Below are positions 50,234 to 58,715 of a DNA stretch of 64,000 bases, piece after piece. The position numbers and the translations under genes were made by a program. Position 1 is the stretch's first letter; each line of letters opens with the position of its first letter. The stretch spans positions 62,001 through 126,000 of the forward strand of contig NZ_JXUW01000002.1 in NCBI RefSeq assembly GCF_000949255.1, read 5' to 3'. This DNA is from Ferrimicrobium acidiphilum DSM 19497. GTDB taxonomy: Bacteria; Actinomycetota; Acidimicrobiia; Acidimicrobiales; Acidimicrobiaceae. The notes beneath the pieces were generated by a model that searched no databases, had not been told where the DNA came from, and was given only the letters and a program-made list of their open reading frames with translations.

Positions 50234-53137
50234 TCAGACGGAGGAGGGGAGTTTGAAGGCGCGTGCTGATGGTTTCAGCGGTCTCAATAACCATCGTGGC
50301 CGACGTGTTCCGTCGGGCGATACGTCTTGTGCAGGGCGAGTGAGTTGCATCCAGCGATCAAAAACAACTCTTGACCGCGAGGTGTCGACATGTACTTCGC
50401 CGTGGCTATCGCCTGGCTCAGCCTTAGTAATTGTGACCACCTGGTGCCAACAATGCATGCCAGATATCGGATCTGGGTGTACACCAAAGGTTAAATTTTG
50501 GTGTACACCGATGTCGGTCCACCAAATACGAGCGGTGTCGGGATCACTTGATTCATACGGCTCTGCTCCTCCTTGTGGTTGGAGTCCCCACCGAGTTCCG
50601 TGCTTCTCGAGTTTCACCGACCGCATCATCGCCGATGAGCCTAGATCACCAATGCGCCAGCGCCCCATGTGATGCGAACACGCGACGACACCAGGTCGTA
50701 TACCCTCGGTTACCCAAGCTTTAGCGACAAAGTACCCGAGGTCGGTGTTCACTCGGACGAGGTCGCCATCGCCAAGGGTTAGGCGAGAGGCGTCGATTGG
50801 ATTGATCCATACTGGGTTAGTGTGGGCAATCTCATCTAGCCACTTCGAGTTTGCCGAGCGAGTATGGATCTGCACCGGCAACCGAAACGTAGAGATAAGT
50901 GGGAATTGATCCTCTGCGAGATGTTCTGGATGGACATGGCTCTTGATGTAGGTGGGTGTAGCGTACTCCTCCCAGCCCCAGTCGGCCAAGGTGGTGGAGT
51001 AGAACTCGAGCTTGCCCGATGGGGTAGGAAAGCCTCGGCGAACGACTCCGTTAACGGCAACTCCAACCGGCCGACGTCCGTCGTCGTCAGGTGAGGGATC
51101 TCCTGAGGGAACGATATTCGATGTCGCAGGTTTGGGTGCTCTAGAGTAGACTCGCCCGAATTCAGTAATAGCCAGATCGCTTAGCTCCGCCGCCGGAACC
51201 TCTTCCGCAAAGACTTGTCCTACCCCGTTCCGAATTTCGAATGCCCCGTAGCGTTGCATAAATTCGAGCGGGGTCAGACCTTCAGTCGCCGCCGCTTCCG
51301 GCAGACCAGGTACCGAGTTTTCAAACATCCAGCGGTAGTATTCTTCGACAGTGAGTTTTGACCCCGGATGCACTCGAGATTCGAAATGTTGGCGTATTCC
51401 AAGTGAGCCGTCGGGGTCTATGCGCCATGAGAGGTCGATGTAGAACTCATTCTCCTCCCACACCTCTCCGGGGTTGACCTCGCGAGTATCATAGACTCGT
51501 CCGCCGAGACGTTCACGTGCAACCTTAAGTACGGGCTGACGGAACCCTAGCCATTGGCCGTCATACTGCTCATAGGAGAAGCTATCGTGTCGTTCGGAGG
51601 CATGTCCCATCGGGAGGATATAGTCGGCAAAAAATGCAGTCTCGTTCCAGGTCGGTGTTAGCGCCACGTAGCAACCAACTTTGCGCTCGTCAAGGAGCAT
51701 CTCGATCCATGAGAAGCCGTCAGGGTTGGTCCAGACTGGGTTGTAGACCCTAGTCATGTAGACCTCTAGGCGCCGTCCGGTGCGTTCGACGAGGTGGGGT
51801 AAGAGATACGAAAGCTCGTTCATGGCAAGTGGAAACTCCAGTGGCCATGAGAGCTCATTCCAGACATTGGGATGGTTTGGCGTGTGAATCGGGCGCGGAA
51901 TGTACTTGTTCCAGGCATTCAGGTTCGTCCCACCAGTGGTCGCCACGGCACCAAGAAGAGCGTTGAGTAGGAATATCGTGCGCGATACTTGCCAACCACC
52001 AAGGTTGCCAGCAGCGGCTGAGCGCCAATTGTGACTAGCGAGCGCCGTCCCGGCGGTAGCTATTGTCTCCGCAGCCTCCCGTAGTGTGTCAATCGAGACT
52101 CGCGTCTCCGCGGCCGCATACTCGAGGGTGTAGTCTGCGTAGATCGTTTTGAGATGGGCCTCAAAGTTCTCAAAGGTCTGTGGCTCTGTCGGAGCCTTGG
52201 CGGAGAGATACTCTTGCCAGTTCCACCAGGAGCGGACGAAGTCACGGTCGTAGCGATCATTTTGGATGATGTAGTTAGCGAAGGCAAGGTTCATGGCCGC
52301 CTCCGTTCCTGGCCATGGCGATATCCAAAGATCTGCGTGCGTTGCGGTATTGGATAGGCGGGTGTCAACGACGATGAGCTTTGCTCCCCGCTGGCGCGCC
52401 TCGGTGATCCGTTGGGCGTGTGGATTAAAGTAATGTCCAGTCTCAAGGTGGGAGCTGATTAGATAGATCACCTTGGCATTGGCAAAGTCTGCGCTCGGGC
52501 GATCGATGCCACTCCAGTAGTGATAGCCAGCTCGTCCACCCGAAGAGCACACGTTGGTGTGCGAGTTGTGCCCATCGACGCCCCAGGCCGCCAGTACGCG
52601 TTCTGTATAGCCATCTTCACCAGGACGACCAAGGTGTATCATGATCTCGTTCTGGCGTTCTTCGATGATAGCAGTTCTAATACGATTGGCGATGTCGCGT
52701 AACGCCTCGTCCCACGTGACTCTTTCGAAACGTCCTTGTCCTCTTGGCCCAACTCGCTTGAGCGGATAGAGGATGCGGTCAGGGTCAGTGACCTGGTTAA
52801 TCGTGGCCGGCCCCTTGGCGCAGTTACGCCCACGTGATCCAGGGTGTTCTGGGTTGCCCTCGAACTTGCGGACTTGGAGCGTGTTTGGATCGACGTAGGC
52901 GAGTAGGCCACAGGCAGATTCACAGTTAAAGCAGGTCGTCGGTATCAGCATCGAGTGACGCTCAACCCGCCGTGGCCATTCACGCGAATCCAGCTCTATC
53001 CAGTCGTCCCAACGTTCTTTAGGGGGAAAGCTCGCCAGGTCAGTTTTTGATGGGCCCTGGTAGAAGGTCTCTCCGGCGGCGTCGACAGCTTCGCGCTTTG
53101 CCCGGAGCCGGTCGCTTAACTTGGCTAGTTCGCTCAT
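50234..53137 (-). CDS. Molybdopterin oxidoreductase catalytic subunit (DMSO reductase family)
   Basis: A 967-residue molybdenum-bis-MGD enzyme. The [4Fe-4S] site is Cys69, Cys72, Cys76 and Cys106 (CFNCESACG, NCAKG). The expected metal-ligand loop reads HTNVCSSGGRAG, with Cys197 the likely Mo ligand. Cofactor-binding landmarks continue (NLGGWQVSRT, PVWTNPDG, ILPMGHASERHD) and the C-terminal beta-barrel has VRVNTDLGYFVAKAWV. There is no twin-arginine signal, so it works on the cytoplasmic side. Possible reactions from relatives: sulfite oxidation (SoeA-like), sulfur/polysulfide reduction, or phenylacetyl-CoA oxidation (Pad-like). The sequence alone does not choose. A 51-base gap separates it from the membrane subunit gene. 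Confidence 0.85.
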   Translation of the reverse strand: MSELAKLSDRLRAKREAVDAAGETFYQGPSKTDLASFPPKERWDDWIELDSREWPRRVERHSMLIPTTCFNCESACGLLAYVDPNTLQVRKFEGNPEHPGSRGRNCAKGPATINQVTDPDRILYPLKRVGPRGQGRFERVTWDEALRDIANRIRTAIIEERQNEIMIHLGRPGEDGYTERVLAAWGVDGHNSHTNVCSSGGRAGYHYWSGIDRPSADFANAKVIYLISSHLETGHYFNPHAQRITEARQRGAKLIVVDTRLSNTATHADLWISPWPGTEAAMNLAFANYIIQNDRYDRDFVRSWWNWQEYLSAKAPTEPQTFENFEAHLKTIYADYTLEYAAAETRVSIDTLREAAETIATAGTALASHNWRSAAAGNLGGWQVSRTIFLLNALLGAVATTGGTNLNAWNKYIPRPIHTPNHPNVWNELSWPLEFPLAMNELSYLLPHLVERTGRRLEVYMTRVYNPVWTNPDGFSWIEMLLDERKVGCYVALTPTWNETAFFADYILPMGHASERHDSFSYEQYDGQWLGFRQPVLKVARERLGGRVYDTREVNPGEVWEENEFYIDLSWRIDPDGSLGIRQHFESRVHPGSKLTVEEYYRWMFENSVPGLPEAAATEGLTPLEFMQRYGAFEIRNGVGQVFAEEVPAAELSDLAITEFGRVYSRAPKPATSNIVPSGDPSPDDDGRRPVGVAVNGVVRRGFPTPSGKLEFYSTTLADWGWEEYATPTYIKSHVHPEHLAEDQFPLISTFRLPVQIHTRSANSKWLDEIAHTNPVWINPIDASRLTLGDGDLVRVNTDLGYFVAKAWVTEGIRPGVVACSHHMGRWRIGDLGSSAMMRSVKLEKHGTRWGLQPQGGAEPYESSDPDTARIWWTDIGVHQNLTFGVHPDPISGMHCWHQVVTITKAEPGDSHGEVHVDTSRSRVVFDRWMQLTRPAQDVSPDGTRRPRWLLRPLKPSARAFKLPSSV

Positions 53138-53188
53138 TGGTTGCTCCTTAGCGTGTTTGGTCGATTGATAGATTGATTTTACGCTCCA

Positions 53189-54724
53189 TTAGGCGAGTGG
53201 AACCGCCTGTCCAGCTTGTACAAAGGCGTGCTCGAGAGGCAGAATGCATAGCAACGCCGCTACGCCAAGGTCGATGCCCACAAACGGTGTGGCGATAGCA
53301 ATCAGGTTCAAAATGATGCCTGCGAGAAAGATCCATCGGAAACGACCGCGAGTCATCTCATAAGAGGCCAGATGAGCTTTGGCGGTGGGATGGGTTATGG
53401 TGGCCTCGCCGACGACCATCAGTAGGTTGATCAGCGCAAGTATGCTCAGGATACGATCGACATAGGCAACGTGGAGAGGGTTGGCTGCTGCGACACCAAA
53501 GAGGGTGACTACAGCGCCTAGGAGTAGCGCTTGAACGACCAAATGTGGAGGCAGGAGAGGGCTCTGCCAGAGATCGCGTGCCTTCGCTTGCGCGAAGAGA
53601 AAGGCGGTGTAAAGAGCAGCAAGACAGGCGAGTGGGATTCCAGGGATAGCCAACACCTCCTCGAGCACTCTGAAGTGGGTAATCCCCGCAATTAGGTCAA
53701 GGGTGACGACGGCGCCGAACAGCATCAACCCCCAGGCGCCGCGTACCAGCCAGCTTTGTAGCCGACCTTTGAGCAGGATCAGATGAAATCGCTCTGGGTG
53801 CTTCAAATCTATTATGAGCAGAAAACCGGTGACGGCCAGAAAAACTAGCGAGGTAATTGGGCCAATGAGGCGCACTACCGGCGATCCCCATGGAAGGCGC
53901 CCGAGGACGGCGAGTAAAATCGGGACAAGATATGCACCGGCGGCAATGCCTTTTGTCCAGGTATAGAGGCTTACCTTCGAACCCCACGGGGCAGAATGCG
54001 CAACATCGTAGCCAAGCTTTGCCTCCGCCGATAAGTTGGAGTCGTGGAATCCGGCCGGGTGACCTGAAACCGCCACATCAGCTCCGCGCTGAATCTCAGA
54101 CCACATGAAGGTGTCTCCGCTCGGCCGTCGGGCGGCGATAGGATCTAGGGTCGCCTGGTGGGCTCCTTTATAATAGAGTTTTGGCCGCGTCCCCTTCTCA
54201 GGTGAGCGAACCGCTACGCTCTCGCGGTGAATTATTTTTGTCGTGGGTGCCGTGGCGTCTTCGAGGCGACCAATGAGAATGGCCTCGGTTGGACAGACGA
54301 CCACACAGGCCGGCTCCAGACCCACCTCGAGTCGATGTGCACAGAAGTTGCACTTCTCTGCTGAGTGGTCTTCGGGGTTGATGAAGATGGCGTCGTATGG
54401 ACAAGCCGCCATGCACGCCTTGCAGCCGATGCAGATGGACTTGTCGAAGTCAACAATACCGTCGTCGCGCTGATACATAGCTCCTGTAGGACAGGCGGTT
54501 ACGCAGGGCGGATTGGCGCATTGGTTGCAACGAGTGACCTGAAAGTTGCGACGAACCTCCGGGAACACCCCGACTTCGACCGCCTTGACGTAGGTTCGAG
54601 TGACACCGAGAGGAACTTGATTTTCCGATTTACATGCGGTGGTGCAAGCATGACAACCGATGCACTTGGTTTGGTCGAGTACCTTAACCCAGGTCTCCGT
54701 TAGCTTCTTCGGTTCGGTCAACAA
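53189..54724 (-). CDS. Fused four-cluster ferredoxin and NrfD-type membrane subunit
   Basis: A 511-residue fusion. Residues 1-200 are a PsrB/DmsB-like ferredoxin with all sixteen cysteines in four sets (C21/24/27, C31; C65/68/73, C77; C97/100/103, C107; C124/127/139, C143), hence four [4Fe-4S] clusters. Residues about 255-505 form an NrfD/PsrC membrane domain with eight or more helices that would exchange electrons with quinone. In most relatives these are two genes. No signal peptide, so the ferredoxin faces the cytoplasm with the catalytic subunit. First gene of the operon; TTG start 54724 with AAAAGGGG ahead. Confidence 0.9.
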   Translation of the reverse strand: MLTEPKKLTETWVKVLDQTKCIGCHACTTACKSENQVPLGVTRTYVKAVEVGVFPEVRRNFQVTRCNQCANPPCVTACPTGAMYQRDDGIVDFDKSICIGCKACMAACPYDAIFINPEDHSAEKCNFCAHRLEVGLEPACVVVCPTEAILIGRLEDATAPTTKIIHRESVAVRSPEKGTRPKLYYKGAHQATLDPIAARRPSGDTFMWSEIQRGADVAVSGHPAGFHDSNLSAEAKLGYDVAHSAPWGSKVSLYTWTKGIAAGAYLVPILLAVLGRLPWGSPVVRLIGPITSLVFLAVTGFLLIIDLKHPERFHLILLKGRLQSWLVRGAWGLMLFGAVVTLDLIAGITHFRVLEEVLAIPGIPLACLAALYTAFLFAQAKARDLWQSPLLPPHLVVQALLLGAVVTLFGVAAANPLHVAYVDRILSILALINLLMVVGEATITHPTAKAHLASYEMTRGRFRWIFLAGIILNLIAIATPFVGIDLGVAALLCILPLEHAFVQAGQAVPLA

Positions 54725-54749
54725 CTGGTCCCCTTTTAACAGCCATGCA

Positions 54750-54767
54750 CTAACAGCATGCTGTTAG
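54750..54767. promoter_or_regulatory. Perfect 18-base palindrome upstream of the molybdoenzyme operon
   Basis: CTAACAGCATGCTGTTAG is fully self-complementary and lies 25 bases ahead of the TTG start at 54724 on the minus strand. A related half, TAACAGCCATGC, begins at 54737. A -10-like TATAGT is readable on the minus strand just upstream (about 54780). Position suggests a repressor operator. Confidence 0.65.
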
Positions 54768-54956
54768 CCTATTACAACTATAAGCGGCTGTGGGGCCAAT
54801 ATTTTTGGGTATAGATTAGTGTGGCGCTAATAAAAAAAGGAGAAAGGTCTATCTGAACTGGGACTCTGCGTGGATTGCTGTTAGTTGAGTTGCGGATGAG
54901 TGAGAGGAGATCTGTTTATATGGCATAGGCTCTCGCAATCATAACTATTAATTGAG

Positions 54957-57581
54957 TTATATCGTGCGCTTTCGGTCTACCCAAGTGTAGCCGCCAAGGC
55001 CGACGAGAGTGAGCGCTGATAGCGCACCCAGGATAAGCGATATGCGCAGGCGAGGTGCAGAGTAAGCCATGGTCAAGGAGCTGATCCCCGCCGGCACTCG
55101 TAGGGCGATTAGGCCATCGTGGTTGATGATGCGAAGCTGTTGACCGGTATTGGCGCTGGCTCGCCAGCCGGGAGCATAGGCAAGCGTTGTGGTGACTGTC
55201 GAGGGGCGTTGGACGTCTAACTTCGCGGTAAGGGTGCCGTTGGTGGCTTGATGCTGAGACAGTATTGTTACCGTTGGGTTGGAGCGCAGGAAGCCAGAGG
55301 TTGGATGCAGACTCGCAAAGTCGATGGAGCTGTATTTTCCCTGGAAGGAACGCCACTGTAGCGGATTTAAATGGTTGACGAGTGGACCAGTGACATCGAG
55401 CTTCTGGGTGCCAGCGTTCACAACTATATCGAAACGCCGTGCATGAGCCAACCGAGAGTGTGTACGCACTGTTACAGAAGTAAGCACATTTGCGGTCACT
55501 GACTTCGGGAGATTAATCGGCACCCAACCGTTGGTGTTTACGTTGGCGTTGGAAACTACAAAGGGCGATCCAGCGAGAGTCTTGACGGTGACCTGTATTG
55601 AGGAGACCCCAGCCCCTGGGCGGATAAGGATCGATTTGGCTCCGCTTATGTCGCCTACAAAGAATGCACTCGCCCCTCGAGGCTGCAAGATGGGGCGATG
55701 TGTATGGTGCGCTAATGCGGTTGGTGATAGATGGGCAACCGGTACGCGCAAGTATCGGCGCGAGGTGATGAGTAAGTCGAGATTGAGCCGTTTGTGGTAG
55801 AGGGAGATCAGAGAGGGATCCAGGGTTGATTGGATTTTGGTCTGGGTTAGATTGTTATAGGTCGCCAACGAGAGGGACGCATATCCTTGTATCGAGTTGG
55901 TATGGGTGAAGACGTTACGGTCTAGCTGTTCGTTCGCATCGATCGCGCGACTATATAGATAGAGCCGTGGATCATAGAGTCCGTAGCGCTCGGATCCACT
56001 AATGAGCTGACTTGCCGCCGGTGCGGTTGCGTTCCCCTCGGGTTCGAAAAATGAGGGTAATACAACAAACTGGATCGCCATGCCAAACATCTGGAAGGCG
56101 AGTGCGGCTAATAACAGTTTGCGGACCGTATGGACCTTGAGTGATCGATCACCGGAGGATGAGATGCGAGGAGCCAGTTTGGGCCAAAGGAGAACGGCAA
56201 TTACACCGATGGTAACCAGGATTTCGATGATTACATACAGTCGAACCTCCAATAATCCTCTTCCGGAAGGGACGCTGTTGGTCGAGACCAGTCGAAATGC
56301 GAACTGCGGTGCAATCTCTATGGTTAATCCGACGATTAGCGTGACTAGACCCAAAAGAGCGAGTAGGCAGGTTACCAGATTGTTGAGTGGTCGTATACGT
56401 CCATTGTCCCAAAAATACTCTGCACCAGCCGCCGCTAGCAACACGCCGGCAAGGTCGATATCGATGATATAGCGTGCAGCCAGTCGCTGTAGGTTGAATA
56501 GTGGGAGATGGTAGATAAGCGTTGCTACCGGGGTGTTTGAGCCCAATGCAAGTAGGGCGGCGACGATCATCAGCGTGACAAGGAAGGTCTTTGCCCACGG
56601 CTTGATGGTGGTTAGGTGTCGGGTGGCGATAGCAACGATGGCAAACGCCAGACCAACAGCCGTGATTGCGATCGTGATCTCTGTTGGGTTGTAGTTGCCG
56701 AAGTAGTTGGGAAGATAACCTCCGCTGTAGCCGCCGTAGGCGAATGGGAAGAGGATGAGCGGCAGGAAACGATAACCAAATGGACCGATACCTGCGTAGT
56801 TAGCTGGCAGATGTGCACGGTTTGACAGAGCGGTGTAGGCGAGTCCGGTCAACCACTGAGGTGTCGAGAGCCCGAGTGCGACGACAGCGGCTACCACGGT
56901 GGCTAAGAGGGCGCCAAGGCCAAGGCTTCGATAACCGATTCTTACCACGAACAAGACGCCAAGAGCGACCAGGCTAGCGAGCATTGCTTCTGGTGCACCT
57001 GCAAAGATGGCACAGGCAAAGGATATGGCTAGCCCTACTGCGTTTGCGATCCGGGCGTGACTAGAGGAGGCGTCTATGAGGCGAAGAAGGAAGAGGAGGG
57101 CAAACAGAGAGGCGAGATCACCCTCGATCATGTCGATATGAACAACTTGAGCGGTAAAGGCTCCGGTACCGACGAATACGACTCCTGCAGCTACCGCAAA
57201 CCATCGGCTAATCCCGATAGTCTCTGCTATTTTCGCAACTGCGACCTCAGCGAGGAGCCAACACAAGGCCAGAGTCAGAGTCATAGCGACATTGGCTGGC
57301 AGGAGAATGAACAACACCATGAGTGGGTAGAGGGCACCGGCATTGAACCCAGCCAACAGTGGAGTACCATCCCAATTGAAGGGATCCCAAGTTGGTAGAT
57401 GCCCAGCACGGTAGTCCTGGGCGACTAGCCACCGCAGCGAGATGTTCTGAGTGGCATTGTCACCTATGACTGGAGGGTGGCCGAGGAGGGCCGGCAGGAT
57501 TAGCGTGAGTACAGGAAGTAGAGCTACGATGAGCCAGTTGCGATAGGTGAGGTGGTTTCCTCGGCTCGCCTCGGCGTTCAC
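54957..57581 (-). CDS. YfhO-like polytopic membrane protein
   Basis: An 874-residue protein with about 12-14 membrane segments in residues 1-520 and a soluble, Ser/Thr-rich outer domain of about 320 residues before a last membrane helix. The N-terminal pattern GDNATQNISLRWLVAQDYR, HLPTWDPFNWDGTPLLAG is typical of YfhO-family proteins, related to GT-C glycosyltransferases that use lipid-linked sugars. YfhO of Bacillus is needed to glycosylate lipoteichoic acid. The preceding gene (ATGA overlap) encodes a likely polyprenol-phosphate-sugar synthase, a fitting donor supplier. Confidence 0.82.
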   Translation of the reverse strand: MNAEASRGNHLTYRNWLIVALLPVLTLILPALLGHPPVIGDNATQNISLRWLVAQDYRAGHLPTWDPFNWDGTPLLAGFNAGALYPLMVLFILLPANVAMTLTLALCWLLAEVAVAKIAETIGISRWFAVAAGVVFVGTGAFTAQVVHIDMIEGDLASLFALLFLLRLIDASSSHARIANAVGLAISFACAIFAGAPEAMLASLVALGVLFVVRIGYRSLGLGALLATVVAAVVALGLSTPQWLTGLAYTALSNRAHLPANYAGIGPFGYRFLPLILFPFAYGGYSGGYLPNYFGNYNPTEITIAITAVGLAFAIVAIATRHLTTIKPWAKTFLVTLMIVAALLALGSNTPVATLIYHLPLFNLQRLAARYIIDIDLAGVLLAAAGAEYFWDNGRIRPLNNLVTCLLALLGLVTLIVGLTIEIAPQFAFRLVSTNSVPSGRGLLEVRLYVIIEILVTIGVIAVLLWPKLAPRISSSGDRSLKVHTVRKLLLAALAFQMFGMAIQFVVLPSFFEPEGNATAPAASQLISGSERYGLYDPRLYLYSRAIDANEQLDRNVFTHTNSIQGYASLSLATYNNLTQTKIQSTLDPSLISLYHKRLNLDLLITSRRYLRVPVAHLSPTALAHHTHRPILQPRGASAFFVGDISGAKSILIRPGAGVSSIQVTVKTLAGSPFVVSNANVNTNGWVPINLPKSVTANVLTSVTVRTHSRLAHARRFDIVVNAGTQKLDVTGPLVNHLNPLQWRSFQGKYSSIDFASLHPTSGFLRSNPTVTILSQHQATNGTLTAKLDVQRPSTVTTTLAYAPGWRASANTGQQLRIINHDGLIALRVPAGISSLTMAYSAPRLRISLILGALSALTLVGLGGYTWVDRKRTI

Positions 57582-58381
57582 GAGGGAGCGATCCAGCGTT
57601 CGCGGAGATATGTTCGAAGTGCTGCTCGGGTGTAGTACCAGCCATAGAGGATGTTGGTTGCTTTCTTTGATTGCCCTGCGATCCTCTTGGTCATATGATC
57701 TGGGAACTCTTGGATACGCGCACCTGCAAAGGCCGCGGCTATTAGGAGCTCTGAAGATTGATATTGAGGCTGATCGAGGCGAAGCTTGCCCGCTAATGAT
57801 GTAGTAAAGAGTCGGAGTCCTGACGAGGTATCTGTAACTGAAACTCTAGTAAGGCGCGATATCAAGGTTGCAAATACCTTCACGCCAAGGTCGCGAACCG
57901 GGTCACCAACTACGGTTGAACCAAGCACCCTCGATCCCTGGACAAAGTCGGCGTCGCCTGAGGTTAGATATGCAAGGCCAGTCACTAGTCCGTCAGGCGA
58001 CCACTGGCCATCGGCGTCAATAACGCCGATATAGGAGGCGCCCAGCCGAATGGCTGCGAGATAGCCAAGACGAAGCGCGGCCCCTTGACCGCGGTTAATT
58101 GGTGTCTCGCAGCAGAGGGCGCCGTTTGCCGTGGCCACTGCTCTGGTCTGGTCTGTCGATCCATCTGAGATCACTAAAACCGTGGGCTTGACCCCGTCGA
58201 GTTTATCTGGCATGGCTGTGAGAACAGAAGCGATGGCGTCGGCCTCATTGTAGGCCGGTATCACTACCACCACACGGACGTCTTCTGCATCAACTGTGGA
58301 CAGGAACGTGTCCAGGGTTGCCCGGTCGATGGGATCAAGTGGATCGCGAGCGTCGATCGCGAGCGGTCGAGTCACGCGCAT
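57578..58381 (-). CDS. GT2 glycosyltransferase, polyprenyl-phosphate-mannose/glucose synthase-like
   Basis: A 267-residue GT-A enzyme. VVVVIPAYNEADAIASVL, VISDGSTDQT, NRGQGAALRLGYL and the metal-binding GVIDADGQWSP are typical of dolichol-phosphate-mannose-synthase-like family 2 transferases. It lacks the two C-terminal membrane helices of some relatives. It likely links a sugar to polyprenyl phosphate for use by the coupled YfhO-like protein. Start ATG 58381 as shown; 58382-58715 upstream contains no gene. Confidence 0.87.
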   Translation of the reverse strand: MRVTRPLAIDARDPLDPIDRATLDTFLSTVDAEDVRVVVVIPAYNEADAIASVLTAMPDKLDGVKPTVLVISDGSTDQTRAVATANGALCCETPINRGQGAALRLGYLAAIRLGASYIGVIDADGQWSPDGLVTGLAYLTSGDADFVQGSRVLGSTVVGDPVRDLGVKVFATLISRLTRVSVTDTSSGLRLFTTSLAGKLRLDQPQYQSSELLIAAAFAGARIQEFPDHMTKRIAGQSKKATNILYGWYYTRAALRTYLRERWIAPS

Positions 58382-58635
58382 GGTGTGTTCGAACTCCTTA
58401 CCTCATAGCGTTGCGGTTTGCAACGACAGTCAATACTAAGGTCGACACGCTGCCAAAGCAGTTGGCGGACCCAGACCCATACTCTAGTGGCGACGACGGC
58501 TGGTGCTCCGGTGTCTGAGTGTGAGCCTAGGTTGTGTGTTGGCAACACGTGGAGATTGTTGGGCCCTGAGCTAGCTTGCAAAGGATTTTGTGATTTTCTC
58601 TCACCGTGGGCGATTGAACTGGTATAGTATTGAAT

Positions 58636-58651
58636 ACACTAGATATAGCGT
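58636..58651 (+). promoter_or_regulatory. NrdR-box-like site ahead of nrdJ
   Basis: ACACTAGATATAGCGT closely follows the NrdR consensus ACACWATATATWGTGT. It sits 65 bases before the nrdJ ATG. NrdR normally binds two boxes about 31 bases apart; I could find only a weak second candidate at 58665-58680. The 310-base gap otherwise shows nothing definite. Confidence 0.55.
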
Positions 58652-58715
58652 TTGCACTTTAACTACAACGCTAATTGTGGGGTTCTAAGAGGTGACGAAG
58701 TTGGAGGGAGAGAGT

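Noticed and set aside
58382-58691. A cobalamin riboswitch upstream of nrdJ
   Set aside because: No B12-box-like conserved core was recognised in the leader. The visible signal is the NrdR-like box.
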